A DNA stretch of 64,000 nucleotides from Qiania dongpingensis (GCF_014337195.1 NZ_CP060634.1:2914001-2978000); one strand, 5' to 3'; shown: positions 52,242 to 60,916, counted from the stretch's first letter. Program-made: numbers and translations. Notes: a model not told the origin generated them from the letters alone.

Positions 52242-52910
52242 TTATTTTTTAGAATATTTTCTCATATAATAACCAATGCATCCAAACAGACACATAATCG
52301 ACAAATAATCTGCTAAAAATCGGACAATCGGTTCTTCATAATTGAAATACACAAACTGCTCCTTCAGCACCATATAACTGAAGATGTCACGGTTTATAAA
52401 AGCATAAACACCATATCCGGCAATCAGCAACGCAAAGCCTCGAAGAATCCATTTGCGGATTGCAGACGGTTTTTTGATGTGCTTGTTTGCTATGTTCATC
52501 ACCATGCCCCAATGGAGACCAAGATGAACCGCCATGAAAACAAATCCCCAATAGGCTGAAACCATATGCAGATTTCTGGCAAAGGAGCGTCCGCCTTGAA
52601 TAGGCAGAAAATCGAACACATAGCGGGACAGCATAATTCCACTAATCATAGCGCCGAGCATACATAACACCAACAATGCTACGAGTATAGTTTGTATCAT
52701 GCGGTATGGCGTGTATTTTCCTTTGAAAACAGCCTTGCTCCACTTATGATTGAAAATATGATGAATAAGCACTAAAAGAAGCATTCCAGTTCCCAGCCAT
52801 TCATGTGTAGCTCTGCCGATTAGTTCATAGGTCATCAGAAGAAGCAGGAGGATTGTCATAATGAAATCCAATGTTAACTTTTTAAGTGCTTGTGGGTTCA
52901 TACGCTTCAC
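52242..52910 (-). CDS. DUF4405 membrane protein, cytochrome b-like
   Basis: 222 residues, four or five spans. His residues cluster at membrane faces: His36 in ATHEWLG, His50/51/55 in LVLIHHIFNHKW, His115 in ARNLHMV, His129 and His133 in AVHLGLHW. This pattern of paired His is what would hold b-type hemes, and DUF4405 proteins are thought to be related to such cytochromes; heme binding is inference. It lies in an operon with flavodoxins, including two on the outer face, so a role in moving electrons across the membrane is plausible. Confidence 0.8.
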   Translation of the reverse strand: MKRMNPQALKKLTLDFIMTILLLLLMTYELIGRATHEWLGTGMLLLVLIHHIFNHKWSKAVFKGKYTPYRMIQTILVALLVLCMLGAMISGIMLSRYVFDFLPIQGGRSFARNLHMVSAYWGFVFMAVHLGLHWGMVMNIANKHIKKPSAIRKWILRGFALLIAGYGVYAFINRDIFSYMVLKEQFVYFNYEEPIVRFLADYLSIMCLFGCIGYYMRKYSKK

Positions 52911-52927
52911 CTCCTTTGTGCTAATCC

Positions 52928-53563
52928 TTATTCCCGAATAAAATTTGTAAAGGTAACGGCTTCTGTTTCCGGTCGGTCAATACAGATCTGTCGGCCGGCC
53001 TCAATGCAGCGAAGAAAATATGCCATGTTTTTCCCTAAAATACGCATAGTTTGCATACCTTCCTCATCTTTCTTGACTTGTTCGGGCGTTGCACCGTGAA
53101 CAATCGTCCAGTAACGGGAAGAAATAATCGGCATCTGCATCAGGGCAAAATATTTATTGATCTGATCCCAAGTTGCCGTGGTTCCGGCGCGACGGGCAGA
53201 TACAACAGCAGCAGCAGGCTTTAAGAGGAAACGATTTCCACCGCCGCATAGATCAGCATAAAAAGCACGGTCAAGAAAAGAAGTCAGAGCGCCGCTGGCT
53301 GCTCCCCAATGAACCGGAGTACCGAATACAAAACCGTCATAATCTCCGGCGATCTCTAAAAATTCGTTTACCGTGCCGCCAAGAGCACATACACCTTTCT
53401 TCACACAGGCTTTACAGGCAATACAGCCGGAAATCGCCTTATTGCCAATCCAGAAAACATCGGTATCAATACCGTTTTTATTCAATGCTTCGGACACCTC
53501 GCAGAGAGCTGTATAGGTACAACCCTCTTTATGAGGACTCCCGTTTACAAGCAATACTTTCAT
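52928..53563 (-). CDS. Flavodoxin-like NAD(P)H-dependent FMN reductase family protein
   Basis: 211 residues. N-terminal FMN phosphate loop LLVNGSPHKEGCTYTAL, a Cys-rich insert SGCIACKACVKKGVCALGG and GFVFGTPVHWGAASG, the typical multimeric flavodoxin pattern. ATG 53563 is chosen since GGAGGTGA lies 6 bases upstream; a GTG start would overlap it. The Cys insert is shared with iron-sulfur flavoproteins, but spacing is not clearly that of a 4Fe-4S site. Cytoplasmic. Four bases separate it from the aldo/keto reductase gene. Confidence 0.88.
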   Translation of the reverse strand: MKVLLVNGSPHKEGCTYTALCEVSEALNKNGIDTDVFWIGNKAISGCIACKACVKKGVCALGGTVNEFLEIAGDYDGFVFGTPVHWGAASGALTSFLDRAFYADLCGGGNRFLLKPAAAVVSARRAGTTATWDQINKYFALMQMPIISSRYWTIVHGATPEQVKKDEEGMQTMRILGKNMAYFLRCIEAGRQICIDRPETEAVTFTNFIRE

Positions 53564-53577
53564 CGTTTTCACCTCCG

Positions 53578-54567
53578 TTATTTTGCACGATGACCGCCAA
53601 AGACATCAAATGTCATAGAGTTTAATTTGTTATCAATTTCAGAAATTTCACCGGCGGTTAAGAAAATATCGCCTGCGGCAAAATTTTCACGAATCCGGTC
53701 GGGCTTTCTGGAACCGGGAATCGGAATAATATAAGGCTTTTTGCAAATCATCCAAGCCAGCGAGAGTTGACTCATCGTGCAATTCTTTTCCTGCGCCATC
53801 CGTTCCAGCAATTCTAAAAGTTCTTTTGCTTTGTTATATCCTTCTTCTGTGTACTGCGGCATACCTGCCCGGTAGTCATGCTTTCCCTCAAAGACAGTAC
53901 CTGGTGTATATTGTCCGGTCAGAAAGCCGTTTGCCATAGGAGAAAAAGCCACATAAGACACATTCAATTCTTCGCACACAGGAAAAATAGATTCATGCCA
54001 CCTTGCCATCATGGAATATCGGTTCTCTATAGCAGTCACCGGGCATACTGCGTGTGCCCGCCGCAGGTATTCTTCCGTTGTTTCGGAAATTCCCCAATGT
54101 CGGATTTTACCTTCTTTGATGAGTTCAGACATGGTTTCCGCAACAACCTCCGGTTCAACCTTTGGGTCTATGCGATGCTGATAATACAAATCGATATAAT
54201 CCGTACCCAGCTTTTTCAAGCTGCCCTCCACGCTTTTTCGGATGGTTTCCGGACTGCTGTCCAAAGAAAGGGATAAATCTTCGTTATGGAAAACACCCAT
54301 TTTGGTGGCGATCACAACTTTGTCCCTTACATCATGTAGTGCCTGACCTACTAATTCTTCATTATAGGACACAGAGCCGTCCGGGAAGAAGCCCGTATAG
54401 GCTTCGGCGGTGTCAAAAAAGTCATATCCCATCTCATAGGCCTGTCGTAATGTTTTTATTGCAGTATTTTTTTCGGTCGGCTCACCGGAAGCATGGCTGA
54501 ATCCCATACAGCCAAGACCCACCGGATTGACCATCAAATCACTGTTGCCAAGTTTTCTTTTTTGCAT
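53578..54567 (-). CDS. Aldo/keto reductase
   Basis: 329 residues, TIM barrel. Catalytic tetrad residues are visible: Asp in GYDFFDTAEAY, Tyr in the same motif, Lys in VVIATKMGVF and His in DLYYQHRIDP. The C-terminal NADPH site is IIPIPGSRKPDRIRENFAA. It is of the AKR13/YakC-like group. Reduces aldehydes or ketones with NADPH in the cytoplasm; the surrounding genes suggest reactive aldehyde handling. Aaggaga-type ribosome site upstream. Confidence 0.93.
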   Translation of the reverse strand: MQKRKLGNSDLMVNPVGLGCMGFSHASGEPTEKNTAIKTLRQAYEMGYDFFDTAEAYTGFFPDGSVSYNEELVGQALHDVRDKVVIATKMGVFHNEDLSLSLDSSPETIRKSVEGSLKKLGTDYIDLYYQHRIDPKVEPEVVAETMSELIKEGKIRHWGISETTEEYLRRAHAVCPVTAIENRYSMMARWHESIFPVCEELNVSYVAFSPMANGFLTGQYTPGTVFEGKHDYRAGMPQYTEEGYNKAKELLELLERMAQEKNCTMSQLSLAWMICKKPYIIPIPGSRKPDRIRENFAAGDIFLTAGEISEIDNKLNSMTFDVFGGHRAK

Positions 54568-54579
54568 GGTATGTTCTCC

Positions 54580-55119
54580 TTAAATTCCTTTGCCCATTTC
54601 ATAGGCTTGCTGCATCGTAGCTGTGTTCTTAATCGCACCGGCTTCATAAACGCCTTTTCCGTAAATAACGCCCATTTCCTTTGAGCCGGAAAGGCAGGCG
54701 GCAAGACCTCGGAAACACTCTAAAGTGCAATCCATAACGGTGCTGCTTTCCTCCGCAGCAGTCATAATGTAATAAAACTCTTTGTTCTTAATCTGCGTCC
54801 ACTGTGCCACTGTACGGTCAATCACGGTTTTCATCTGTGCGTCGATAGAGTAAAAATAGACAGGGCTTGCCATAACGATAACATCCGCCCAGTGCATTTT
54901 CTCAAGGATTTCCGCCATATCGTCTTTAATGGCACAGACACCGCCGCTTTTTTTGCAGTAGTAACAGGCGTTGCAATAGCCAATCTTTTTGCTTCGCAGA
55001 AAAATCTTTTCTACCTCGTTACCGGCTTCCTGCGCCCCTTTCATAAACGCATCACATAACACATCGGAATTGCCTCCCTTACGGGGACTACCGGATAAAA
55101 TCAATACTTTTTTGCTCAT
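54580..55119 (-). CDS. Flavodoxin family protein (NAD(P)H-dependent FMN reductase-like)
   Basis: 179 residues. ILSGSPRKGGNSDVLCDAFM is the FMN loop, YCNACYYCKKSGGVCAIKDD a Cys-rich insert and DVIVMASPVYFYSIDAQMK the second FMN contact, as in iron-sulfur flavoprotein-like reductases. ATG 55119 follows AGGAGGCTGTT; an in-frame start 30 bases earlier overlaps this site. Cytoplasmic; 13 bases from the lipoprotein flavodoxin gene. Confidence 0.88.
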   Translation of the reverse strand: MSKKVLILSGSPRKGGNSDVLCDAFMKGAQEAGNEVEKIFLRSKKIGYCNACYYCKKSGGVCAIKDDMAEILEKMHWADVIVMASPVYFYSIDAQMKTVIDRTVAQWTQIKNKEFYYIMTAAEESSTVMDCTLECFRGLAACLSGSKEMGVIYGKGVYEAGAIKNTATMQQAYEMGKGI

Positions 55120-55132
55120 AACAGCCTCCTCC

Positions 55133-55876
55133 TTAATAGCCAAGTTCATCCAGCCAGCTTATAATATCCGGCTCAGCTTCCTGCACATTGTTGCGGGATA
55201 CTGTAAATCCGTCCTCGTTGACTTCGGCATTTGGCTCCAGTTCTGCAATGGTGCCGATGGTGCCGGAAAATCCACTGCCGCCGTGGGTGTTAAACGGAAT
55301 AATGGTTTTGCCGGAAAAATCATAAGTATCAAAGAAAGTATAGAGAATCATCGGCATATCGCCCCACCAGTTGGGATAACCCACAAAGATGGTATCGTAT
55401 TGGTCAAGGTTCAGGGTCGTATCCTTAATAGCGGGACGGGCATTGTCATCCTGCTCGTCAGCCGCCAGATCGACAAGAGTGTCATGGTCCGTCGGATAGG
55501 GAGTTTCCGGTTCGATACGGAAAATATCTGCCCCGGTCTGCTCCTGAATCACATAAGCTACATACTGTGTATTTCCGAGAACTTCTCCGTTAATGACAAC
55601 AACACTGTTATCTTCCTCTTGTGTCATGTTGTTTGGATCAGTTGTTTCCGGCATAGAGAAATAGACAACAAGGGTTTTCGCATCCGTTTCCGGCTGTTCA
55701 GAAGGTGTTTCAGCAGGTTCTTCTTCATCAGAAGAAGATGGCTGTTCTGTACTTTCTGTAGCAGGTACAGATGAAGAAGATTCCGATGAATTATCGCCTG
55801 TAGATTGATTGCTACTGCAAGCTGCCAGTGCAAAAATCATAGTCAGCACAAGGAATAGGGACATCAGTTTTTTCAT
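55133..55876 (-). CDS. Lipoprotein flavodoxin 1 (extracytoplasmic)
   Basis: 247 residues. Signal peptide KKLMSLFLVLTMIFALAAC with lipobox LAAC, then a Ser/Glu/Pro-rich linker (about 20-65) and a flavodoxin domain: TLVVYFSMPETTDPNNM, an NNMTQEEDNS stretch, then YDTIFVGYPNWWGDMPM and TIIPFNTHGGSGFSGT. The domain is complete, so an FMN-binding protein is displayed outside the membrane. It has an insertion (VVVINGEVLGNTQYV) compared with its neighbour. Flavodoxins are normally cytoplasmic, so this location is unusual. Confidence 0.88.
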   Translation of the reverse strand: MKKLMSLFLVLTMIFALAACSSNQSTGDNSSESSSSVPATESTEQPSSSDEEEPAETPSEQPETDAKTLVVYFSMPETTDPNNMTQEEDNSVVVINGEVLGNTQYVAYVIQEQTGADIFRIEPETPYPTDHDTLVDLAADEQDDNARPAIKDTTLNLDQYDTIFVGYPNWWGDMPMILYTFFDTYDFSGKTIIPFNTHGGSGFSGTIGTIAELEPNAEVNEDGFTVSRNNVQEAEPDIISWLDELGY

Positions 55877-55944
55877 AATGGTTTCCTCCTAAAATTGAAT
55901 ATTGTTATTTATGAGTTACTATTGGGCAAATCTGTATCTTACTT

Positions 55945-56601
55945 TTACAGATTCAGACCTTCAATCCATTCTGTTACCGCATCTTTTGAAACACTGGAAG
56001 AAAAGCGTTCGCCTTCCAGCCAGTTTCCAGTTCCGGCCATTTCCTCTAACAATTTACCGCTTTCACCGATATCGTCATTAGCAGAGGTAGCAAAAGGTAT
56101 TATCGTTTTGCCTGTAAAATCATTGGATTTTACAAAGTCATTTACCGGCCACGCAGCAATATCCCACCAAATTGGATATCCGATAAACACGGTATCGTAT
56201 TCATCCCAATTTTCCACGGTATCCGCTGCAAGCTCCACATCCCGCAAGGACTCGTCCTCATGCTCTCTGGATACGCGGCTGTCTTCATTGCTATAATTCA
56301 AATCTTCATCCGTGTAGGGTTCTGCCGGTTCCAGCTCGAACAGGTCGCCGCCGGTTTCCTGTGCGATGTAATTGGCTGCTGCTTCTGTGTTGCCTGTGGC
56401 GGAAAAATAGACCACCAATGTCTTTCCGTCTTCTGATTCAGAAGATTCGGGAGCAGAAATATCCGCAGGTGTTTCTGTACTTTCTGTTATTGGCTCGGAT
56501 ATAGATTCAGATGAATCATTTGTCTGCGGCTGATTGTTGCTGCAAGCCGCCAGTGCGAAAACGAAAGTCAGCGCAAGGAATAAAGAAATTACTTTTTTCA
56601 T
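55945..56601 (-). CDS. Lipoprotein flavodoxin 2 (extracytoplasmic)
   Basis: 218 residues, paralogous to the adjacent lipoprotein flavodoxin. Signal peptide KKVISLFLALTFVFALAAC with lipobox, acidic linker, then TLVVYFSATGNTEAAANYIA, a classical flavodoxin FMN phosphate loop, YDTVFIGYPIWWDIAAWPV and TIIPFATSANDDIGES. It lies 17 bases after the Fe-alcohol dehydrogenase gene. The two copies share signal peptide and linker style, which suggests local duplication. Confidence 0.88.
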   Translation of the reverse strand: MKKVISLFLALTFVFALAACSNNQPQTNDSSESISEPITESTETPADISAPESSESEDGKTLVVYFSATGNTEAAANYIAQETGGDLFELEPAEPYTDEDLNYSNEDSRVSREHEDESLRDVELAADTVENWDEYDTVFIGYPIWWDIAAWPVNDFVKSNDFTGKTIIPFATSANDDIGESGKLLEEMAGTGNWLEGERFSSSVSKDAVTEWIEGLNL

Positions 56602-56618
56602 GGTGTTTACCTCCTAAA

Positions 56619-57788
56619 TTATATGGATTCTTTTAATATTTGCCGGATTTCTTCGGCAGTCATTTTTTTGTAACTTCCGGGAGCAATATTACAGGAATCT
56701 GCCACCTTTCCCAGAAGTGCTTCATCCGTAATTCCCAATTCGGTCAGAGTGGTAGGCAAGCCAATTTCTGCGATAAACATAGCCAGTGATTCCACACCGG
56801 ATTTTGCAAGTTCTTCATCGCTCATGCCTTCACGGGGAATATTCCAGACATTTTCTGCAAAGCGAATGAACTTCGGCAACCCGTCTTTATAAATATGCCG
56901 ATAGTAGACCGGGTGTAGCACTGCCAGTCCTTCGCCGTGGTTGCAGTCCGTGTAAGCGCCAAGCTGATGTTCCATTTGGTGGCACTGAAAGTCACACCGT
57001 TTGCCCAGCTTGATGATACGGTTTTCTGCCATAGTCGCCGCCCACATAAGGTTGCTCCGGGCAGTATAGTCCTTTGGATTTTTTATCACCTCCCGCAGAT
57101 TGTGGATTACACTTTTCATCAACGCCTCTGAAATGTTGTCAGAAACATTATCTTCATTCGGCTCACTGAAATATGTCTCCATAATATGAGAAAGAATATC
57201 GAAACCGCCGGAAACGGTCTGACGCAGGGGAACGGTCATAGTGTAGACTGGATCAAGCATAGCGAACTTTGCATTGCAGGCAGGATAGTCCCGCCCCGTC
57301 TTGATTTTTCGCTCCTCATTGGTGATAACAGCTCCGCCGTTGCACTCGCTGCCGGTGCCTGTAACCGTAACCACGAATCCAAGCGGAAGCGGCTCTAAAT
57401 CCACAATACCGGCTCGCTCCCAAAAGTCGTTCCATATATCACCCTCATACCGGGCAGCCAGTGAAACCGCCTTGCAGCAGTCCATCACAGAACCACCGCC
57501 CACGCCGAGAATGAAATCAACGCCTTTTTCTCTTACACGGGCTGCGCCTTCCAAGACTTTTGCATAGGTGGGGTTAGCCATAATTCCGGCAAACTCAACG
57601 ACTGTTTTCTCTGCGGCGGTCAATGCCTCAACGATTTCATCATAGATACCGTTTTTCTTGATAGCCCCGCCGCCATAGGCAAGCATAACGGTTTTTCCAT
57701 AATGGCTTAAAACGCTGGAAAGATATTCTTTCACACAGCCTTTACCAAAATAAACTTTGGTGTCATTTTCAAAAATAAAATTGTTCAT
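56619..57788 (-). CDS. Iron-containing alcohol dehydrogenase (BdhA/YqhD-like)
   Basis: 389 residues, group III ADH. NADPH-binding Gly stretch GVGGGSVMDCCKAVSLAAR, GTVTGTGSECNGGAVI and the iron ligands Asp/His in FDILSHIMETYF and the HQMEHQLGAYTDCNHGEGLAVLHP region (quoted in parts, about residues 255-285). Converts aldehydes to alcohols. It is the first gene of the redox operon, starting about 40 bases after a MerR-type promoter. Divergent merR gene is 128 bp away. Confidence 0.93.
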   Translation of the reverse strand: MNNFIFENDTKVYFGKGCVKEYLSSVLSHYGKTVMLAYGGGAIKKNGIYDEIVEALTAAEKTVVEFAGIMANPTYAKVLEGAARVREKGVDFILGVGGGSVMDCCKAVSLAARYEGDIWNDFWERAGIVDLEPLPLGFVVTVTGTGSECNGGAVITNEERKIKTGRDYPACNAKFAMLDPVYTMTVPLRQTVSGGFDILSHIMETYFSEPNEDNVSDNISEALMKSVIHNLREVIKNPKDYTARSNLMWAATMAENRIIKLGKRCDFQCHQMEHQLGAYTDCNHGEGLAVLHPVYYRHIYKDGLPKFIRFAENVWNIPREGMSDEELAKSGVESLAMFIAEIGLPTTLTELGITDEALLGKVADSCNIAPGSYKKMTAEEIRQILKESI

Positions 57789-57833
57789 CTGTTATTTCTC
57801 CTTTGATTTCACTTTATTCTGTGATACAATCAG

Positions 57834-57864
57834 AGTATAACAACCGGTTGTAACTATCGGTCAA
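57834..57864 (-). promoter_or_regulatory. MerR-type promoter of the redox operon
   Basis: On the minus strand: TTGACC (57859-57864), a 19-bp spacer, TATACT (57834-57839). The spacer contains the perfect dyad ACAACCGGTTGT (57840-57851). The over-long spacer with a central dyad is the hallmark of promoters activated by MerR-family twisting. Confidence 0.85.
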
Positions 57865-57916
57865 TACCCTTTTTAAAAGATTTTTAATTTCTTTACACAC
57901 ATAGGAGGTAATCGTT

Positions 57917-58315
57917 ATGTACACGATGATGCAGGTATGCAGAACACTCGATATGACATACCAAACCTTAAAATTTTACTGCAACGAGGGGCTTATTCCA
58001 AATGTAAAGCGTGATTCCAACAATCGCCGGATTTTCGATGAACAGGATATAAAATGGATTAAAGACCTTACCTGTCTGAAAAAATGCGGCATGAGCATAC
58101 AGGAAATGAAAGGATATCTTTCACTGTGCCTTGAGGGACAATCAACTATTTTATCGAGAAAAGAAATGCTCGCTCAGAAACGGACAGCCCTTCTCTCTGA
58201 AATCGAAGAACTAAATGCCAGTGTCGCTTACATCGATTGGAAACAAAATTTTTATGATGATGTTCTCTCAGGAAAGCAACCGTATATAAGTAATTTGATA
58301 CGGACAAAAGAGTAA
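57917..58315 (+). CDS. MerR family regulator of the redox operon
   Basis: 132 residues. HTH YTMMQVCRTLDMTYQTLKFY and wing LIPNVKRDSNNRRIFDEQDI, then a coiled-coil dimerisation helix and a short effector tail. No conserved Cys pair for metals except Cys in the helix CLKKCGMSI and LCLEG, so it resembles AdhR/NmlR-like aldehyde or thiol-stress sensors. AGGAGGTAATCGTT lies before the ATG. It is divergent from the Fe-alcohol dehydrogenase, and the 19-bp-spacer promoter lies between them. Confidence 0.92.
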   Translation: MYTMMQVCRTLDMTYQTLKFYCNEGLIPNVKRDSNNRRIFDEQDIKWIKDLTCLKKCGMSIQEMKGYLSLCLEGQSTILSRKEMLAQKRTALLSEIEELNASVAYIDWKQNFYDDVLSGKQPYISNLIRTKE

Positions 58316-58327
58316 ATCTACACTCTG

Positions 58328-59329
58328 TCACATTTGCTTTTCCCAAAAGGCAACGGCGTCATCAACCCAGCCCTCGGCCGCTGTTCCGATTCCGATACCA
58401 AATCCGTGTGCCAGTCCGGGATATTTATGAAATTCTGTATCAATACCAAGAGAGTCCAAGGCTTCCAACCGCTGCTGCATGATGCGCCAGCTTGCGATAC
58501 CATCATTTTCTCCTACGCAGGCATAAGTTGGCGGGTCGTTCTCGGTGTAGTCGCTATGACCTGTGTACTGCATGATAACGGCTCCCGGCTGGGGTAAATC
58601 ATCGCCACCGAAAGCAGCGGGGCCATAGGAACCGAGCCATGCTGCCATTCTTGCACCAGCAGAACCGCCCCAGAGAGAGTAACAATCGGTATCTATCTCC
58701 AATTCCTCGGCGTGTTCAAAAATAAAACTGATGGCTCGTGCCAAATCTTCGCAGGCAGTTTGTGCGCCGGGACGATAAATCAAAGCAAATGCGTTATAGC
58801 CTTTTTTTGATAATTCCAACGCATGAGGGAAACTGTCCTGCATCGCTCCCACATAAGCAAATCCGCCGCCTGCGTTGCACACAGCAAACTTCTCACCGGG
58901 ATTGCCTTTGAAAAAGAACAGCCCCGTATCTTCTTTATCCGGGTCAGCCGCCTTTTCTTCCTCCGTATAAATATCATAGAATACGGTTTCTCCGGCGTCG
59001 GCATGGCTTTTCAGATAGTTTGCAATTTCCACTGTCTTATCCGGTGAAATGTTGTTGTACCATGTGAGTCTTAATTCTTCCAGTGTGTCTCCGCTGTAAT
59101 ATCCAGTATCAGCCGGAAAAATCAATCTGCCATAATCACCAAAAGAAGAATCGTTGATCACATCTGTTATACGGGTGTTTTTATCAAAGCTGCTCAAATT
59201 CATTTGCTCCATTTGTGATTCCGCTGTGTTTTCTGTTTCGGGGCTGACGGAGGAAGTATCTTCAGACGAACAGCCGGCGAAACAGAAAATCACAAGAAAT
59301 ATCATAAAAAGAATGGTTGCTTTCTTCAT
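58328..59329 (-). CDS. Alpha/beta hydrolase lipoprotein
   Basis: 333 residues. Signal peptide KKATILFMIFLVIFCFAGCS ends in lipobox FAGC, so it is surface-anchored. The hydrolase domain has nucleophile Ser in SLWGGSAGARMAAW (GGSAG), and a C-terminal HGFGIGIGTAAEGWVDDA with the catalytic His. LIYRPGAQTACEDLARAISF is typical of the BD-FAE/esterase-lipase group. ATG 59329 is chosen with GGAGGTG 6 bases upstream. It follows a LysR gene on the same strand. Substrate unknown; an ester or carbohydrate ester is likely. Confidence 0.87.
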   Translation of the reverse strand: MKKATILFMIFLVIFCFAGCSSEDTSSVSPETENTAESQMEQMNLSSFDKNTRITDVINDSSFGDYGRLIFPADTGYYSGDTLEELRLTWYNNISPDKTVEIANYLKSHADAGETVFYDIYTEEEKAADPDKEDTGLFFFKGNPGEKFAVCNAGGGFAYVGAMQDSFPHALELSKKGYNAFALIYRPGAQTACEDLARAISFIFEHAEELEIDTDCYSLWGGSAGARMAAWLGSYGPAAFGGDDLPQPGAVIMQYTGHSDYTENDPPTYACVGENDGIASWRIMQQRLEALDSLGIDTEFHKYPGLAHGFGIGIGTAAEGWVDDAVAFWEKQM

Positions 59330-59435
59330 TTCGATCACCTCCGCTTTTTCTTTACACCTACATTATAAAAAAATCGAGACCTCAACAGAAGTCTCGATTC
59401 GTTCATCAGTTTATACCTAAAGGTTGTAACTTCGT

Positions 59436-60323
59436 TTATTTAATTGTCTGAATAATGGAAAGGAAATCCTGAACAGTTTTTGTCGGCTCCGGCGAATGGA
59501 GCAGCCCATACGGAATGGAGTAATCCCATTCTACAGGAATGATTTTAAGCAGCGGATGCACACTCTGCCACGAATCAATCGCCATTAAAATGTCGTTACT
59601 GTTTTCGCACTGATTGAAAACGCTGACATTGTAAAAGTCAAAATCTATAATCTTAATCTGCGGATGGTTCACCCACAAATCATCCCGCAGCTTGTCAACA
59701 TAGTGGCTCCAGCCACGATGAATGAGCATTAAGTTTTCACCATATAAGTCAGTAACTTTGAGCCTATCTTTTTCTGCCAACGGGTGGTTAATGGAAACTG
59801 CACAGCAAATCGGATTGCGCATCAATTCAAAACCTTTGCATTTTCTTAAATCCAGCAATGTTTCATCAAAAATTCCTGCAACAATATCAATATTCTGTCC
59901 GAGGTTGGCAAGGATTTCTTTTGCATTTTCCGGCGTGTTTTCAAAGGGTACAAGCTGAAATTTCATATTAGGATAATGCTCGTGAATTTTCGGCCATAGT
60001 GCCAATAGTACCTGTGCCGGAGTCATAGGGGAGGTGCCGATACGAATAATCTGCTCGTCCTGCTGCATGGCGTTCTTTGCCCGAACAACGGAATCACGGC
60101 AATATTGAATAATATATTTTGAATCCCGATACAGAGATTTTCCTGCTTTGGTTAAAGTAAGTCCACGATGTGTGCGGTCAAATAGTGCTACCCCTAAGCC
60201 TGCCTCTAAAAGATTTATTTGCTTAATCACAGCCGTAGGCGTGATAAAGGATTGTTCTGCCGCTTTATTGAAACTGCCGGCGTCAGCCACTTTGATAAAT
60301 GTTTCAAGTTGTGGGTTATACAT
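59436..60323 (-). CDS. LysR family transcriptional regulator
   Basis: 295 residues. N-terminal HTH MYNPQLETFIKVADAGSFNKA followed by EQSFITPTAVIKQINLLEAG and a C-terminal substrate-binding-like domain (IIRIGTSPMTPAQVLLALWP). ATG 60323 has AAGGCGGTGATATTC upstream. It lies directly after an excisionase-like gene and before the hydrolase lipoprotein gene, which may be its target. Effector unknown. Confidence 0.92.
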   Translation of the reverse strand: MYNPQLETFIKVADAGSFNKAAEQSFITPTAVIKQINLLEAGLGVALFDRTHRGLTLTKAGKSLYRDSKYIIQYCRDSVVRAKNAMQQDEQIIRIGTSPMTPAQVLLALWPKIHEHYPNMKFQLVPFENTPENAKEILANLGQNIDIVAGIFDETLLDLRKCKGFELMRNPICCAVSINHPLAEKDRLKVTDLYGENLMLIHRGWSHYVDKLRDDLWVNHPQIKIIDFDFYNVSVFNQCENSNDILMAIDSWQSVHPLLKIIPVEWDYSIPYGLLHSPEPTKTVQDFLSIIQTIK

Positions 60324-60328
60324 GAATA

Positions 60329-60526
60329 TCACCGCCTTTCTTGTTGGGTGCTACGCCTTCGTAAATCATTTGGTTTTTTAGAATTCCTGGGTATCATCCA
60401 CGATCTGCCGAATCGCTCAACACCGTCAATTCTTCCGTCCTCACACAGCTTTTGAATTCGTCGTTCCGAGATTTCCCACTTTTCGGCTGCTTCTTTAACT
60501 GATATGTAATCCATTTCGCCCTCCAT
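60329..60526 (-). CDS. Excisionase-like helix-turn-helix protein
   Basis: 65 residues. YISVKEAAEKWEISERRIQ then KLCEDGRIDGVERFGRSWMIP is the MerR-like HTH_17 of element excisionases and DNA-binding helpers, followed by an Arg-rich tail. Its last codons nearly touch the LysR start. No partner tyrosine integrase is present in this element, so it may be a regulator rather than an excisionase. Confidence 0.75.
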   Translation of the reverse strand: MEGEMDYISVKEAAEKWEISERRIQKLCEDGRIDGVERFGRSWMIPRNSKKPNDLRRRSTQQERR

Positions 60527-60604
60527 AACATACGCATATCCGTATAATACAATGCCTATATTATATTTGCATATATGTATTTTGTCAAATTTACAAATTC
60601 GGCA

Positions 60605-60740
60605 AGCAATGCAATCTTACGTAAGATTGCGTATTATTGCAGATTTTCCGTTCCCGGAAAACCTGCAATAATGCTTGTTGGTGACATATCCCCAAACCCC
60701 TAAGATCGCCACCTGCGGTGACGGCTGCGCGTTCTGCGAA
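60605..60740. other. Hairpin-rich end of the mobile element, oriT-like
   Basis: Contains a perfect 20-base palindrome at 60611-60630 (arms GCAATCTTAC), a long hairpin at about 60633-60672 (ATTATTGCAG/CTGCAATAAT with TTTTCCG/CGGAAAA), the string CATATCCCCAAACCCC and further stems CACC/GGTG and GCGTTC/GAACGC. Such a series of stems followed by a C-rich tract resembles the transfer origin beside relaxase genes of Tn1549/Tn4451-like elements as I remember them. No relaxase gene follows, so it would be a leftover. Confidence 0.4.
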
Positions 60741-60772
60741 CGCTGAAAAACTCAAAAACAATATCCCTAACA

Positions 60773-60820
60773 TGAAAAAACTCTATGCGAAAGATTTCGT
60801 GGTCGCATAGAGTTTTTCAT
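60773..60820. terminator. Bidirectional terminator
   Basis: AAAAACTCTATGCGA pairs with TCGCATAGAGTTTTT; T runs are present on both strands. It ends the helicase transcript from the minus side. Confidence 0.9.
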
Positions 60821-60916
60821 TTTTCCGTTTACCTGGCATAACTCATAGTTTTTGTCATGTTTCCTTATGAGCTACCGCCATTAGGCAGCGTCCTTTTTAT
60901 ATTTGGAATATTTCAT

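Noticed and set aside
55927..55951. Hairpin between the two lipoprotein flavodoxin genes as an operon terminator
   Set aside because: It overlaps the end of the upstream reading frame region and has no T run on the minus strand.
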